56,399 bases of DNA from Pseudolabrys sp. (GCA_026125895.1 JAHCKG010000029.1:1-56399), one strand, 5' to 3'; positions 1 to 9,804 are shown, counted from the stretch's first letter. Translations and numbers: made by a program. Notes: a model not told the origin generated them from the sequence alone.

Positions 1-938
1 CACGCCGACCTCGTTGAACAGGTCGATCCATTCGGCGCTGGTTTTGGTCTTGGTGCGCGCCTCGATCGCGGCGTTGAGCGGATCGCGGTTCTTCGAGCGC
101 AGCGCGCTCGTCTTGTAATCGGGATTGTCCAGCAATTCCGGCGCGCCGATGGCATTGCAGCAGCGCTCCCACATCACCTGGCCGGTCGAGGCGATGTTGA
201 TGTGGCCGTCCTTGGTCCTGAACACGCCGGTCGGGATCGCGGTCGGGTGGTTGTTGCCGGCCTGCTTGGGCACCTCGTGCGCCTGCAGCCAGCGCGCGGC
301 CTGGAAGTCGAGCATGAAGATCTGCGCCTGCAGCAGCGAGGTCGACACCCACTGGCCTTCGCCGGAGACTTCGCGCTCCAACAGCGCGGTCATGACGCCG
401 AGCGCGCAGAACAGGCCGGCGGACAGGTCCGCGACCGGGATGCCGGCGCGCACCGGACCCTGGCCCGGCAGACCGGTGATCGACATCAGCCCGCCCATGC
501 CTTGCGCGATCTGGTCGAAGCCCGGCCGGTCGCGATAGGGGCCGTCCTGGCCGAAGCCGGAGATGCTGGCGAGCACGATGCGCTTGTTCACGCTCTTCAG
601 CGACTCGTAGTCGATGCCGAGGCGATCCTTGACGTCGGGCCGGAAGTTCTCGACCACGACGTCGGCCTTCTCGACCATGCGCAGGAACGCCGCCTTGCCC
701 TGCGGTGACTTCAGGTCGAGCGTGACGCTGCGCTTGTTGCGGTGGAGGTTCTGGAAGTCCGGCCCCTGGCGCGGGCCGCCCGGCCCCTCGCCCTTTTCCA
801 GATGCGCCGGCGTCTCGATCTTGATGACGTTGGCGCCCCAGTCGGCGAACTGGCGCACGCGGTCGGACCCGAGCGCACCCGCGTCAGGTCGAGGACGGTG
901 AAGCGCGACAGCGCGGTGGATGCTCTGGGGTACGGCAT
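1..938 (-). pseudogene. CaiB/BaiF family CoA-transferase, frameshifted, 3' part outside the window
   Basis: Class III CoA-transferases move CoA between organic acids. Reading left from the ATG at 938, the first codons give the family opening V-L-D-L-T-R-V-R-S-G-P-T. The expected continuation (V-R-Q-F-A-D-W-G-A) then lies in the next frame from about 858. Restoring one base near 858-861 joins the two parts. The second frame stays open to the window edge and carries typical family text such as DGPYRDRPGFDQIAQGMGG (about 530-475). The body is otherwise undamaged, so this is either a very recent inactivation or a base missing from the assembly. The C-terminal part lies beyond position 1. Confidence 0.8.
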
Positions 939-1043
939 GACCGACGGCTCCAAACCAGCCCGGAAACGGCTCGAGGGCGGCTTTTCTCGCAATTTATGCG
1001 AGACATTCCCCGATTAGCCGGGGCTTGTCCATCCGAGCCCGTC

Positions 1044-1679
1044 TCACGCCTTGGCCAGTCCGCTCAACAGCAGCGCGACGGACCGGCGCAGATCGGCCAC
1101 GCCACGGTCGATCGGCAGAGCGCCGTCCGCCAGCCAGCGGCGCAGTTCGGCGCGGACGATGGCGAACACCACGGCGGCCGCCGCCTTCGGCTCGATGTCC
1201 GTCCTGAGTTCGCCGCGGTCCTGCCCCAGCGCGATCATCCGGCCGATCGTTTCAACGACCGAGTCCAGCAGCGCGCGGCAGCGCCGGGCCTGCGCGCCGT
1301 CGTCGAAAAATTGCAGCTCACGCAGCACGATCATCGACAGCGTCCGCTCCTCACCGAAATAGGCATAGTGGGCGCGCAGGACGGCGCAGAAATTGTCGAG
1401 AAAAGGCGCCGCCGGATCGACCCTGGCGGCGGATGCCGCCAGCATCGTCTCCAGCTCGTCGTTGATGCACAGAAACAGCAGATCCCGCTTGTTGGCGGCA
1501 TAGGCGAACACGGTGCCGAGGCCGACCTGCGCCAGATCGGCCACCTGGCGCACCGTGGCGTCCTCGAAGCCCTGGGTCACGAACAGCGTCCGCGCGGCCG
1601 TTTTGATGCGCCGCAGCTTGTCGAGCTTGTTGCGCTCGCGCAGCCCCATGGTGGCGCCGTCGCTCGCTGCCGCCGTCAT
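1044..1679 (-). CDS. TetR/AcrR family transcriptional regulator
   Basis: A 211-aa protein with an N-terminal TetR-type DNA-binding domain (about residues 20-68; recognition segment VGLGTVFAYAANKRDLL). The rest is the all-helical ligand-binding domain typical of the family in length. These proteins are usually repressors released by a small ligand. The gene is divergent from the MFS/CocE pair starting at 1817, and a near-perfect palindrome lies between them (1756-1777). Control of that pair and of itself is therefore the simplest reading. The ATG at 1649 (M11, just before GLRERNK) is an alternative start. The ligand cannot be predicted. Confidence 0.88.
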   Translation of the reverse strand: MTAAASDGATMGLRERNKLDKLRRIKTAARTLFVTQGFEDATVRQVADLAQVGLGTVFAYAANKRDLLFLCINDELETMLAASAARVDPAAPFLDNFCAVLRAHYAYFGEERTLSMIVLRELQFFDDGAQARRCRALLDSVVETIGRMIALGQDRGELRTDIEPKAAAAVVFAIVRAELRRWLADGALPIDRGVADLRRSVALLLSGLAKA

Positions 1680-1755
1680 GTCCGCGCCCTTTCCATTCCA
1701 AACCGCCCGGTATCGCGACCGCCCCCTGACCCCGGGCGGCCCGTCATTGACTGAT

Positions 1756-1777
1756 AAAACCGAACATGTTCTATTTT
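1756..1777. promoter_or_regulatory. Candidate TetR operator
   Basis: The perfect 10-bp palindrome GAACATGTTC (1762-1771) is flanked by AAAA and TTTT at symmetric positions, making a 22-bp dyad with 18 matching positions. It lies in the 137-bp gap between the divergent TetR gene and the MFS gene, about 40 bp upstream of the latter's start. Position and size fit a TetR-type operator. The assignment is an inference. Confidence 0.5.
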
Positions 1778-1816
1778 GATCAAACTACAATAATTTCATA
1801 GGGGGAGAAACTCACC

Positions 1817-3067
1817 ATGGCAAATGCATCGGCGTCTGTCGCGCGCGAGCGCGTCTATTTCGGCTGGTGGCTCGTCGTCGGGACGATGATCTGCCAGATC
1901 TTCTCGACCTCCGCCGTCTCCTTGTTCAGCTTCGGCGCCTTCATCGCACCGCTCGAACAGGAATTTCACTGGACGCGCGCCCAGGTGTCGTTCGCGGCGG
2001 CCATCATTTCCTACGCGCTGATCTTCGCCAACTTCATCCAGGGATTTCTGCTCGACCGGTTCGGACCGCGCCGCCTGCTGCTGACGACGGTTCCCCTGTT
2101 CTCGCTCGTCATCGCCTCGTTCTACTTTCTGCCGGCCAACCTGCCGCTGTTCTATCTTCTGTGGGTGGTGGCCATCTTCTGCGGCCCCGGCAATTTCGCC
2201 ACCACGCACGCCAAGCTCGACGCCGCGTGGTTCGACCGCAATCTCGGCATCGCCGTCGGCATCACCGCCGCGGGCATCGGCATCGCCGGCGTGGTGCTGC
2301 CGATCCTGGCGCAGACGCTGATCGCGCAGTTCGGCTGGCGCGGCGCCTATGTCGGCCTCGCCGTGGTCGCGCTGATCGTGGTCTATCCGATCTGCCTGGG
2401 ACTGATCTACGACAAGCCGTCCGACAAGGGGCTGACCATTCCCGGCAGCGCGGGATCGTCCAATCCGGTGTTCGGCGACACCTTCCGCGAAGCGGTCCGC
2501 CGCAAGGCATACATCCTGATGGCGGTCGCGTTCCTGCTGCTCGGCTTCGTCAGCAGCGCCATCCTCGTCCATCAGATCCCGATGCTGATCGATTCCGGCT
2601 GGACCCCGCAGCGCGCGGCGCTGGTCGCCTCGGTCTTCGGCATTGCGATGATCTGCGCGCGGCTGGTGGTCGGATTGACGCTCGACCGCTTCTTTGCGCC
2701 TTACGTTCTGATCGCGTGCATCGTCGCCGCCATCGTCGCGCTCACGATCTACGCGGCGGGGTTGCGCGACAATATCGCCTTCCTGTGCGCGCTGCTGATC
2801 GGAACGATCGTCGGCGCCGAGTTCGATTTCCTCGGTTACGCGCTGCGCCGCTACTTCGGCACGCGCGCCTATGGCAAATTGTACGGGTCGATCTACGCGA
2901 TCTTCAGTCTGGGCGGCGGCATCGGCGTCGCCGCGCTCGGCATCAGCCGCACGGCGTTCGGCTCCTACGCTTACGGCCTCTGGATCGCCGATGCCTGCGC
3001 CGTCATCGCGCTGCTGCTGGTCGCGCAACTCGGCGCCTACACCTACCAGCCGCAGGCGCGTTCCTGA
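1817..3067 (+). CDS. MFS family transporter
   Basis: A 416-aa polytopic inner-membrane protein with about twelve hydrophobic segments. It has the major-facilitator loop signature after TM2 (GFLLDRFGPRRLL) and a matching one in the second half (GLTLDRFFAPYV). It resembles the oxalate/formate-antiporter-like and monocarboxylate branch of MFS, but the substrate is not readable. A strong ribosome site (GGGGGAGAA, about 1800-1808) precedes the ATG. Only one base separates its stop from the CocE-family hydrolase, so the two are co-translated and probably handle one compound: import, then hydrolysis. The divergent TetR gene is the likely regulator. Confidence 0.88.
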   Translation: MANASASVARERVYFGWWLVVGTMICQIFSTSAVSLFSFGAFIAPLEQEFHWTRAQVSFAAAIISYALIFANFIQGFLLDRFGPRRLLLTTVPLFSLVIASFYFLPANLPLFYLLWVVAIFCGPGNFATTHAKLDAAWFDRNLGIAVGITAAGIGIAGVVLPILAQTLIAQFGWRGAYVGLAVVALIVVYPICLGLIYDKPSDKGLTIPGSAGSSNPVFGDTFREAVRRKAYILMAVAFLLLGFVSSAILVHQIPMLIDSGWTPQRAALVASVFGIAMICARLVVGLTLDRFFAPYVLIACIVAAIVALTIYAAGLRDNIAFLCALLIGTIVGAEFDFLGYALRRYFGTRAYGKLYGSIYAIFSLGGGIGVAALGISRTAFGSYAYGLWIADACAVIALLLVAQLGAYTYQPQARS

Positions 3068-3068
3068 G

Positions 3069-4703
3069 ATGAAAGTCGACAGTGACCTGTTCGTCACGAT
3101 GAGCGATGGGGTGCGGGTGGCGCTTCGGGTCTATCGGCCCGACGCGCCGGGCCGCTATCCGGCGCTGTTCGCCGCCTCGCCCTATCGATACGACAACGAC
3201 GACGTGCCCGAAACCGGCGCATTTCTCTGGCACGAGATCGGGCCGCTGCGCTGGTACGTCGAGCAGGGCTACGCCTATGTCCGGCTCGATATCCGCGGCA
3301 CCGGCCGCTCCGGTGGCGACTATAATTTCTACGACCGCCGGGAGCGGCGCGATCTCCACGAGGTGATCGAATGGATCGCGGCGCAGTCCTGGTCGAACGG
3401 CCGGGTCGGCGGCTTCGGCCAGTCGTATTACGCGCGCGCGCAGTGGTGCATGGCCGCCGAGCGGCCGCCGCATCTCACCTGCATCGCACCCTATGACGGC
3501 CACACCGACCTGTTCGGAGGCTGGTGCTATCAGGGCGGCATCCCGTCGGCCTTCATGTCGACCTGGTGGAATTCGATCGTGCGGCCGATCAACCAGAATC
3601 CGGCCAACGGCGCGCCGCCGCGCGCCATCGCCTGCGACCTGCCGTGGATCATCAGCCAGCATCCGTCATTCGACGACTTCTGGCGCGAGCGCGAGATCGA
3701 GGACGCGCTGACCCGGGTCGACATCCCGGTCTATTCGATCGGCGTCTGGGCCAAACGCGATCTGCATCTCAACGGCAACATCATCGGCTACCAGAAAGTC
3801 CGCGGGCCGAAAAAACTCCGGCTGTCCGGCGCGCCCTCGCCGGGCGCCGCGCACAAGGAGTTCGCCTCGCAGCAGTTTCACGAGACCGTGCTGCTGCCGT
3901 TTTACGATCACTATCTCAAAGGCCTCGACACGCCTTACCTGAAACGGCCGGCCGTCGAATATGCCGTGCGCGGCGACGACGCGCTCGCCACCGCCGCCGA
4001 GTGGCCGCCGCAGCACATGCGCTATGAGGCGTGGTATCTCGGCGCGGAACGCTCGGGCAGCGTTCGCTCCCTCAACGACGGCTCGCTGTCGCCGACAGCC
4101 GGTTCGGCGGATGGCGCAACATCGTATCGCCAGCCCGACGCGTCATGGACGATCGGTCATGTCGCCATGACCCCGCAGGGGCCCGATCCGGTCGCGCGGG
4201 TGCTGACATTCACGTCCGCGCCGTTGCCGGAGGACGTCATCATCGCCGGCCCGGCCGAACTGGTGCTCTATCTTTCCGCCGATCGCGGCGACACCGACGT
4301 CATCGTCAGACTGTCCGAGCAGGCCGCGCAGGATTCCAAGACGGCGGATACCAAGGCGGCGCAGGCCCAGCCGGCGAGCACCCTTGTCACCAAGGGCTGG
4401 CTGCGCGCCTCGCACCGGGCGGTGGACGCCGAGGCGAGCCGGCCGGGCGCGCCGGTGCTGACGCATGCCGATCCCGCGCCGCTGCAGCCGGGCGAGGTTT
4501 ACGAGTTGCGCATCCCGCTGATGCCGGCCGCCTACCGGTTCCGGGCGGGGTCGCGCATCAGGCTCGAGATCGCCGGCACGGACTCCCCCCTGACCGACGC
4601 GCAGTGGTGGCACGTCTACACGCCCGACCGGGCCGGAACCGACACCATTCACCATTCCGCGGCCGCGCCGTCGCGTCTGCTGCTGCCGCGATTGCGGGGC
4701 TGA
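3069..4703 (+). CDS. CocE/NonD family alpha/beta hydrolase
   Basis: A 544-aa hydrolase of the cocaine-esterase / X-Pro dipeptidyl-peptidase-like family, which cleaves ester or amide bonds. The N-terminal half holds the alpha/beta fold with the family entry motif VRLDIRGTGRSGG (about 71-83) and nucleophile Ser119 in G-Q-S-Y-Y. The C-terminal third (from about residue 370) is the jelly-roll domain of the family, ending in LRLEIAGTDSP-like text. The start is the ATG one base after the MFS stop; the longer in-frame extension overlaps the MFS gene and is not credible. No signal peptide is seen, so it should be cytoplasmic and act on what the adjacent MFS protein imports. Confidence 0.85.
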   Translation: MKVDSDLFVTMSDGVRVALRVYRPDAPGRYPALFAASPYRYDNDDVPETGAFLWHEIGPLRWYVEQGYAYVRLDIRGTGRSGGDYNFYDRRERRDLHEVIEWIAAQSWSNGRVGGFGQSYYARAQWCMAAERPPHLTCIAPYDGHTDLFGGWCYQGGIPSAFMSTWWNSIVRPINQNPANGAPPRAIACDLPWIISQHPSFDDFWREREIEDALTRVDIPVYSIGVWAKRDLHLNGNIIGYQKVRGPKKLRLSGAPSPGAAHKEFASQQFHETVLLPFYDHYLKGLDTPYLKRPAVEYAVRGDDALATAAEWPPQHMRYEAWYLGAERSGSVRSLNDGSLSPTAGSADGATSYRQPDASWTIGHVAMTPQGPDPVARVLTFTSAPLPEDVIIAGPAELVLYLSADRGDTDVIVRLSEQAAQDSKTADTKAAQAQPASTLVTKGWLRASHRAVDAEASRPGAPVLTHADPAPLQPGEVYELRIPLMPAAYRFRAGSRIRLEIAGTDSPLTDAQWWHVYTPDRAGTDTIHHSAAAPSRLLLPRLRG

Positions 4704-4981
4704 AACCAACGATTTATTCATGATCGGCGGGTTTTTTGGCCCCATGCGCCGATTGCGCCTTGAAATCACCGCCATCACCTGTCATATCAGCGCCAACGGA
4801 ACGGCCCGGATTCGGGCTTCCGCGGGCAGCGTGCACGAAACTCATTCAATCGATTTTCGCCCCGCCTCCGTTTTCCAAGAATATGCCGACAACCCTGGCA
4901 ACGCGGGATGTCTGACAACCCCGCGATTCCGCCGGGCGCAGATGCGCCCCGGCCGCTTCGCCTTATGAAGAAAGAGACTGT
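4704..4981. other. Intergenic region ahead of the RNA helicase gene
   Basis: 278 bp with no convincing gene. It is AT-richer than its surroundings near 4708-4740 and probably holds the promoter and a long leader of the helicase gene; such leaders are common for RhlE/cold-shock helicases. An A-rich ribosome site (AAGAAAGAGA) ends just before the TTG start at 4982. Confidence 0.4.
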
Positions 4982-6622
4982 TTGACTTCGTTTCACGATT
5001 TCGGCCTCGCAGAGCCGATCGCCCGCGCCCTCGCGGATGAGAACTACATCACCCCCACTCCGATCCAGTCGCAGACCATTCCGCTCGTCCTCGAAGGACG
5101 CGACGTGGTCGGCATCGCCCAGACCGGCACCGGCAAGACCGCTGCCTTCGCGCTGCCGATCCTCAACCATCTGAACGCGAAACGCTTCCGCCCCGAGCGC
5201 AAGAGCTGCCGCGTGCTGGTGCTGTCGCCGACCCGCGAACTGTCCGGCCAGATCGCCGACAGCTTCGCCACTTACGGCAAGAACATCCGCCCGCTCGACA
5301 TCGCGCTGGCGATCGGCGGCGTGCCGATCAAGCGCCACATCCGCGCCGTGCAGAACGGCGTCGAGGTGCTGGTGGCGACGCCGGGCCGCCTGCTCGACCT
5401 CGCCCAGCAGCGTGCCGTGCGGCTCGACAAGATCGAGGTGCTGGTGCTCGACGAAGCCGACCGCATGCTCGACATGGGCTTCATCCGCGACATCCGCAAG
5501 ATCGTCGCGATGCTGCCGAAGGAGCGGCAGACGCTGTTCTTCTCGGCCACCATGCCGCAGGAGATCGAGAAGCTCGCCGGCGAGATGCTGCGCAATCCGT
5601 CGCGCGTCGCGGTGACGCCGCAGGCGACCACCGCCGAGCGCGTCAACCAGCGCGTCATCCACACCGACAAGGCCGGCAAGCAGGCGCTGCTCGCCGAGGT
5701 GCTGAACGCCGAGCCGGTTGACCGCGCCATCGTCTTCACCCGCACCAAGCACGGCGCCGACAAGGTGGTGCGCGGCCTCGCCAAGTCCGGCATCGACGCC
5801 CACGCCATCCACGGCAACAAGTCGCAGAACAACCGCGAGCGCACGCTCGCCGCGTTCCGCGAGGGCAGCGTGCGCGTGCTGGTCGCGACCGACATCGCCG
5901 CGCGCGGCATCGACGTCGACGGCGTCAGCCACGTCATCAATTACGACCTGCCGAACGTGCCGGAATCCTACGTCCACCGCATCGGCCGCACCGCGCGGGC
6001 CGGCGCCGAGGGCGCCGCGATCTCGTTCTGCGACCGCGAGGAGGCCGCCTTCCTGCGCGACATCGAGCGGATCATCCGCATGAAGATCCCGGCGACCGAC
6101 CGCCGCCCGGCGGGCGGTCAGCGGCCGGCGGCCGCGCCGCAGCAGGCCGGCGAACGGCCCGCCGCGCAGGGCGAGCCGGCGCATGGCCATCGCAACGGTG
6201 GCGGCAACGGACACCGCGCTCATGGTCACGGCCGCAACGGCGAAGGACGCCGGGGCCAGAGCCACGGACACGGCAACGGCGAGGGTCACCGCGGCGGCCA
6301 GCATCGCCGCAACGACCGTCATGACCGGGACGGCCGCCCGAACGGCGAGCGTCAGAACGGTGAGCGCCAGAACGGCGAGCGTCATGGCAGCCACAACGGC
6401 CAGCAGAACGCCCACCGCGCCAATGGCAAGTCCGGCCACGGCGGGCGGAGCGACCAGCATCCGGTGAAATTTGCCGCGCCGCAGAACGGCGACCGCGGTC
6501 ACCGGGGCCGGGACACGGCTGCCCCGCATAACGAGGCGCAGCCAAACGGCATCGAAAATGTTACATTCATGCAACGGCAGACGGGCCCGCGCCGCGGCGC
6601 CGGCCGTCGCGCACCGATCTGA
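4982..6622 (+). CDS. rhlE: DEAD-box RNA helicase, RhlE type
   Basis: ATP-dependent RNA helicase of 546 aa, probably acting in ribosome assembly or RNA decay. All core motifs are present: Q motif near 24-32, Walker A AQTGTGKT (46-53), PTREL (83-87), DEAD (157-160), SAT (188-190), [11 protein letters not shown] (301-311) and HRIGRTAR (332-339). From about residue 370 the protein becomes a low-complexity tail rich in H, G, N, R and Q, including tandem [10 protein letters not shown] units (about 6349-6384). This is the RNA-binding tail type of RhlE proteins. The start is TTG, supported by the family N-terminus TSFHDFGL and an A-rich ribosome site. The next gene is an IF-1-like protein 19 bp downstream. 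Confidence 0.92.
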   Translation: MTSFHDFGLAEPIARALADENYITPTPIQSQTIPLVLEGRDVVGIAQTGTGKTAAFALPILNHLNAKRFRPERKSCRVLVLSPTRELSGQIADSFATYGKNIRPLDIALAIGGVPIKRHIRAVQNGVEVLVATPGRLLDLAQQRAVRLDKIEVLVLDEADRMLDMGFIRDIRKIVAMLPKERQTLFFSATMPQEIEKLAGEMLRNPSRVAVTPQATTAERVNQRVIHTDKAGKQALLAEVLNAEPVDRAIVFTRTKHGADKVVRGLAKSGIDAHAIHGNKSQNNRERTLAAFREGSVRVLVATDIAARGIDVDGVSHVINYDLPNVPESYVHRIGRTARAGAEGAAISFCDREEAAFLRDIERIIRMKIPATDRRPAGGQRPAAAPQQAGERPAAQGEPAHGHRNGGGNGHRAHGHGRNGEGRRGQSHGHGNGEGHRGGQHRRNDRHDRDGRPNGERQNGERQNGERHGSHNGQQNAHRANGKSGHGGRSDQHPVKFAAPQNGDRGHRGRDTAAPHNEAQPNGIENVTFMQRQTGPRRGAGRRAPI

Positions 6623-6641
6623 AGTTACCGGAGGAGCCTGG

Positions 6642-6914
6642 ATGGCGAAGGAAGAACTGCTGGAGTTTGACGGGACGGTCACCGAGGTTTTGCCGGACGG
6701 CAATTTCCGGGTGAAGCTCGACAACGAGCACGAGGTGCTGGCCTACACCGCCGGCAAGATGCGCAAATTCCGCATCCGCACCGGCGTCGGCGACCGCGTC
6801 ATCGTCGAAATGTCGCCCTACGATCTGCAGCGCGGACGCATCAGTTTCCGCCACAAGGGCGATGCGCCGACATCGGCGCCGGCGCAGCGAAGGCCGAATT
6901 TCCGCCGCCGTTAG
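6642..6914 (+). CDS. infA: Translation initiation factor IF-1-like protein with extended tail
   Basis: A 90-aa S1/OB-fold protein. [20 protein letters not shown], then [21 protein letters not shown] and [15 protein letters not shown], match IF-1 along its whole length. Canonical IF-1 is about 72 aa; here a Pro/Arg-rich basic extension of about 18 residues follows. A strong GGAGGA site (6630-6635) precedes the ATG. It sits directly behind the RhlE helicase gene, suggesting co-expression in translation or cold adaptation. Whether this is the only IF-1 or a second, specialised copy cannot be told from this window, so the symbol is tentative. Confidence 0.85.
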   Translation: MAKEELLEFDGTVTEVLPDGNFRVKLDNEHEVLAYTAGKMRKFRIRTGVGDRVIVEMSPYDLQRGRISFRHKGDAPTSAPAQRRPNFRRR

Positions 6915-6924
6915 CTTCTCCAAT

Positions 6925-6956
6925 GTCCCGGCCCTCAAAAGCCGGGACTTGTCGTT
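6925..6956 (+). terminator. Intrinsic terminator after the IF-1-like gene
   Basis: GTCCCGGC (6925-6932) pairs perfectly with GCCGGGAC (6941-6948) around an 8-nt loop, followed by TTGTCGTTT. It lies 10 bp after the IF-1-like stop. The T-tract is imperfect. Confidence 0.6.
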
Positions 6957-7008
6957 TCCGGGGGCAGTATCCGCGCCAGTCGGGCGCACGATCGGAGCGC
7001 CGGACGCG

Positions 7009-8520
7009 ATGATGAAAACCTCCCCCCTCGCCTTCCTGTTCGCGGTCCTGCTCGCCGCCACCACCGCGGTGGCGCAAAGCCCCGAGCCCGCGGCCAAACC
7101 GCAAGAGCCGAAACAAGAGCAGAAGGCGCAGGCGCAAGGCCCCGGCATTCTCAAGCTGCTGCCGGCCGACGCCGTCACCCAGCATTCAATCGATACGCCG
7201 CAAGGCCGCATCGACTACACCGCGACCGCCGGCACGCTCGCCTTCTACGACCAGTCCGGCAGCCAGAGCGCCTCGGTGTTCTATACGGCTTACGTGGCCA
7301 AGAACCGCGGCGCCAACCGGCCTTTGACCTTCGCCTTCAACGGCGGACCGGGCGCGGCCTCCGCCTTCCTGCATCTCGGCGTCGTCGGCCCGCGCATTCT
7401 CGCCATCGGCGGCAACGGCCATGACGCGACGCGCGCCGAGCTGCGCGACAATCCGGAAACCTGGCTCGCCTTCACCGATCTGGTGCTGATCGATCCGGTC
7501 GGCACCGGCTGGAGCCGCGCCGCCAAGAGCGACGACGCCAAGAATTTCTGGGGCGTGCGCAGCGACGCCGAATCGATGGCCAAGGCGATCGCGCTCTATG
7601 TCGCGCACAACAATCGCGGCTCCTCGCCGAAATATCTACTCGGCGAAAGCTATGGCGGCTTCCGCGCGCTCAAGACGGCGCGCGCGCTGCTGCGCGACCA
7701 GGGCCTCGCGGTGAGCGGCATCGTCATGCTGTCGCCGTTGCTCGAAGGCTGGCTGACTTTCGGCGACGACACCTCGGCATTGCGCGCGGCGCTGCAATTG
7801 CCCTCGCTCGCCGCCGCCGAACTCGAGCGCAAACACGCCTTCACTCTGGAATCGCAGGTCGCGGCGGAGAACTTCGCCATGACCGATTATCTCACGATGC
7901 TGGCCGGCCGCGCGCCGCAGGGCGAGGCCGCGCAGAAATTCTACGGCCGCGTCGCCGACATGACCGGCGTGCCGCAGACGACGATCGCCAATGCCCGCGG
8001 CTTCATCAATGATTTCGTCAAGACGGTGCGCATGGGCAAGATCGTCAGCCGCTACGACGCCGATTTTGCCGTGGACGATCCCAACCCCGAGCGCGCCGCG
8101 GCGCGCGGGCCCGATCCGATCCTCGACGGCGTGGCGCGCGCCTATGGCGGCGCCTTCGCCGACTACGCGCGCAACGAACTCGGCTTCAAGACCGAGATGA
8201 CCTACACGCTGCTCGCGGGCGACATCAGCGGTCAATGGGATTGGGGCCGCGGCGGCCGTTTCGCGGCCTCGAGCGAAGAGGACATCCGCACGCTGCTCGC
8301 CTTCTCGCCGTCGTTCCGCATTCTCGTCGCCCACGGCTACGCCGACATGGTGACGCCCTACGGCATGACGCGCTACGTGCTCGACCATCTGCCGCCGATC
8401 GGCGGCGCCGGCCGCGTGCAGCTCAAGCTCTATCGCGGCGGCCACATGTTCTACATCGCCCAGGATTCGCGCAAAGCCTTCAACGCCGACGCCGCCGCGT
8501 TCTACCGCGCGGCGGAATAG
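7009..8520 (+). CDS. Serine carboxypeptidase-like peptidase (family S10), exported
   Basis: A 503-aa peptidase expected to remove C-terminal residues from peptides in the periplasm. Residues 1-22 form a signal peptide ending A-V-A-Q, followed by a P/E/K/Q-rich linker (24-43). The S10 motifs are clear: NGGPGAASA (111-119), catalytic Ser214 in GESYGG, an Asp in ADMVTPY and a His in RGGHMFY near the C-terminus. Length fits bacterial S10 proteins. Two adjacent ATGs (7009 and 7012) are equivalent starts; in-frame codons upstream would destroy the signal peptide. It stands alone after a terminator, 42 bp before puuD, and its link to the purine genes is unclear. Confidence 0.87.
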   Translation: MMKTSPLAFLFAVLLAATTAVAQSPEPAAKPQEPKQEQKAQAQGPGILKLLPADAVTQHSIDTPQGRIDYTATAGTLAFYDQSGSQSASVFYTAYVAKNRGANRPLTFAFNGGPGAASAFLHLGVVGPRILAIGGNGHDATRAELRDNPETWLAFTDLVLIDPVGTGWSRAAKSDDAKNFWGVRSDAESMAKAIALYVAHNNRGSSPKYLLGESYGGFRALKTARALLRDQGLAVSGIVMLSPLLEGWLTFGDDTSALRAALQLPSLAAAELERKHAFTLESQVAAENFAMTDYLTMLAGRAPQGEAAQKFYGRVADMTGVPQTTIANARGFINDFVKTVRMGKIVSRYDADFAVDDPNPERAAARGPDPILDGVARAYGGAFADYARNELGFKTEMTYTLLAGDISGQWDWGRGGRFAASSEEDIRTLLAFSPSFRILVAHGYADMVTPYGMTRYVLDHLPPIGGAGRVQLKLYRGGHMFYIAQDSRKAFNADAAAFYRAAE

Positions 8521-8562
8521 GACCGGCACCCGCTCCCTTGAACTACCGGCGCGCCATCTGTC

Positions 8563-9804
8563 ATGGTGGCGGCGCCGGTGTTGCTGGGGGCCGTCCGCTT
8601 GGACCTTTATCTGGTCATCTACGAACTCGTAAGCGCCACGCTGCGCTGGCTGCATGTCGTCGCCGGCATCGCCTGGATCGGCTCGTCCTTCTACTTCATC
8701 CACCTCGACCTCAGCCTGAGGAAGCGCGCCGGCCTGCCCGACGGCGTAAAGGGCGACGCCTGGCAGATCCACGGCGGCGGCTTCTACCAGATGATCAAGT
8801 TTCTGGTGGCGCCGAAGAACATGCCGGACGAGCTGACCTGGTTCAAATGGGAAGCCTACACGACCTGGCTGTCCGGCTTCGCGCTGCTGGTCGTCGTCTA
8901 TTACATGCAGGCCGACCTGTTCCTGATCGACCGCTCGGTGCTCGCCATGAGCGCGCCGATGGCGGCGGGCATCGCCTTCGCCACGCTGGTGGTGAGCTGG
9001 CTGGTCTATGAGGCGCTGTGCCGCTCGCCGCTCGGCAAGCACGAGGTGGCACTGGCGCTGGTCGGCTTCGTCTATCTCGTGGCGCTGACCTACGGCTTCA
9101 CCCACATTTTCAGCGGCCGCGGCGCCTTCACCCAGATCGGCGCGCTGATCGGCACCATCATGGTCGCCAATGTGTTCGCCGTGATCATGCCGAACCAGCG
9201 CAAGACCGTGGCGGCGCTGATGGCCGGCGAGAAACCCAACCCGGTGTGGGGCGAACTCGGCAAGCAGCGCTCGGTGCACAACAACTACCTGACGCTGCCG
9301 GTCGTGTTCCTGATGCTGTCCAACCATTACCCGCTGTTCTTCGCCACGAAGTACAACTGGGTGATCGTCGCCATCGTGCTGATCATCGGCCCGGTGATCC
9401 GGCACTTCTTCAATGCGCGGCACGAGGGCAAGGCCTCGCCGTGGTGGACCTGGTTCGTCGCCGCTTTCGCCATGATGCTGGTGCTGTGGCTGACCACCAC
9501 GGGACCGAAGGATGCGCCCAAGACCGGCGCGCTGGAGGGCAAGCCGACTTTCGCGCAGGTGAGCGAGATCGTGTCGTCCCGCTGCAGCATGTGCCATACC
9601 GCCGAGCCGGTCTGGGCCGGCATCGGCGCGGCGCCGAAGGACATCCGCCTCGACACTCCCGACGCCATCCGCCTGCATGCCAAATTGATTGCCTTGCAGG
9701 CCGGTCACTCGAGCGCCATGCCGCCCGGCAATGTCACCGAGATCACGCCGCAGGAGCGCCAGGTGCTGGCGGCGTGGTATGCGGCGGGGGCGTTGGGGGA
9801 GTGA
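8563..9804 (+). CDS. puuD: Urate hydroxylase PuuD (membrane urate oxidase with cytochrome c domain)
   Basis: Oxidises urate to 5-hydroxyisourate, passing electrons to a fused cytochrome c. The first about 310 residues contain eight or so membrane helices with the family segments WLHVVAGIAWIGSSFYFIHLD (29-49) and GALIGTIMVANVFAVIMPNQ (193-212). The C-terminal periplasmic part carries the haem site CSMCH (341-345). Length (413 aa) is normal. The next gene encodes the two following steps of the pathway. No clear ribosome site precedes the ATG at 8563; a TTG at 8599 (LDLYLV) is a possible alternative start. Confidence 0.93.
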   Translation: MVAAPVLLGAVRLDLYLVIYELVSATLRWLHVVAGIAWIGSSFYFIHLDLSLRKRAGLPDGVKGDAWQIHGGGFYQMIKFLVAPKNMPDELTWFKWEAYTTWLSGFALLVVVYYMQADLFLIDRSVLAMSAPMAAGIAFATLVVSWLVYEALCRSPLGKHEVALALVGFVYLVALTYGFTHIFSGRGAFTQIGALIGTIMVANVFAVIMPNQRKTVAALMAGEKPNPVWGELGKQRSVHNNYLTLPVVFLMLSNHYPLFFATKYNWVIVAIVLIIGPVIRHFFNARHEGKASPWWTWFVAAFAMMLVLWLTTTGPKDAPKTGALEGKPTFAQVSEIVSSRCSMCHTAEPVWAGIGAAPKDIRLDTPDAIRLHAKLIALQAGHSSAMPPGNVTEITPQERQVLAAWYAAGALGE

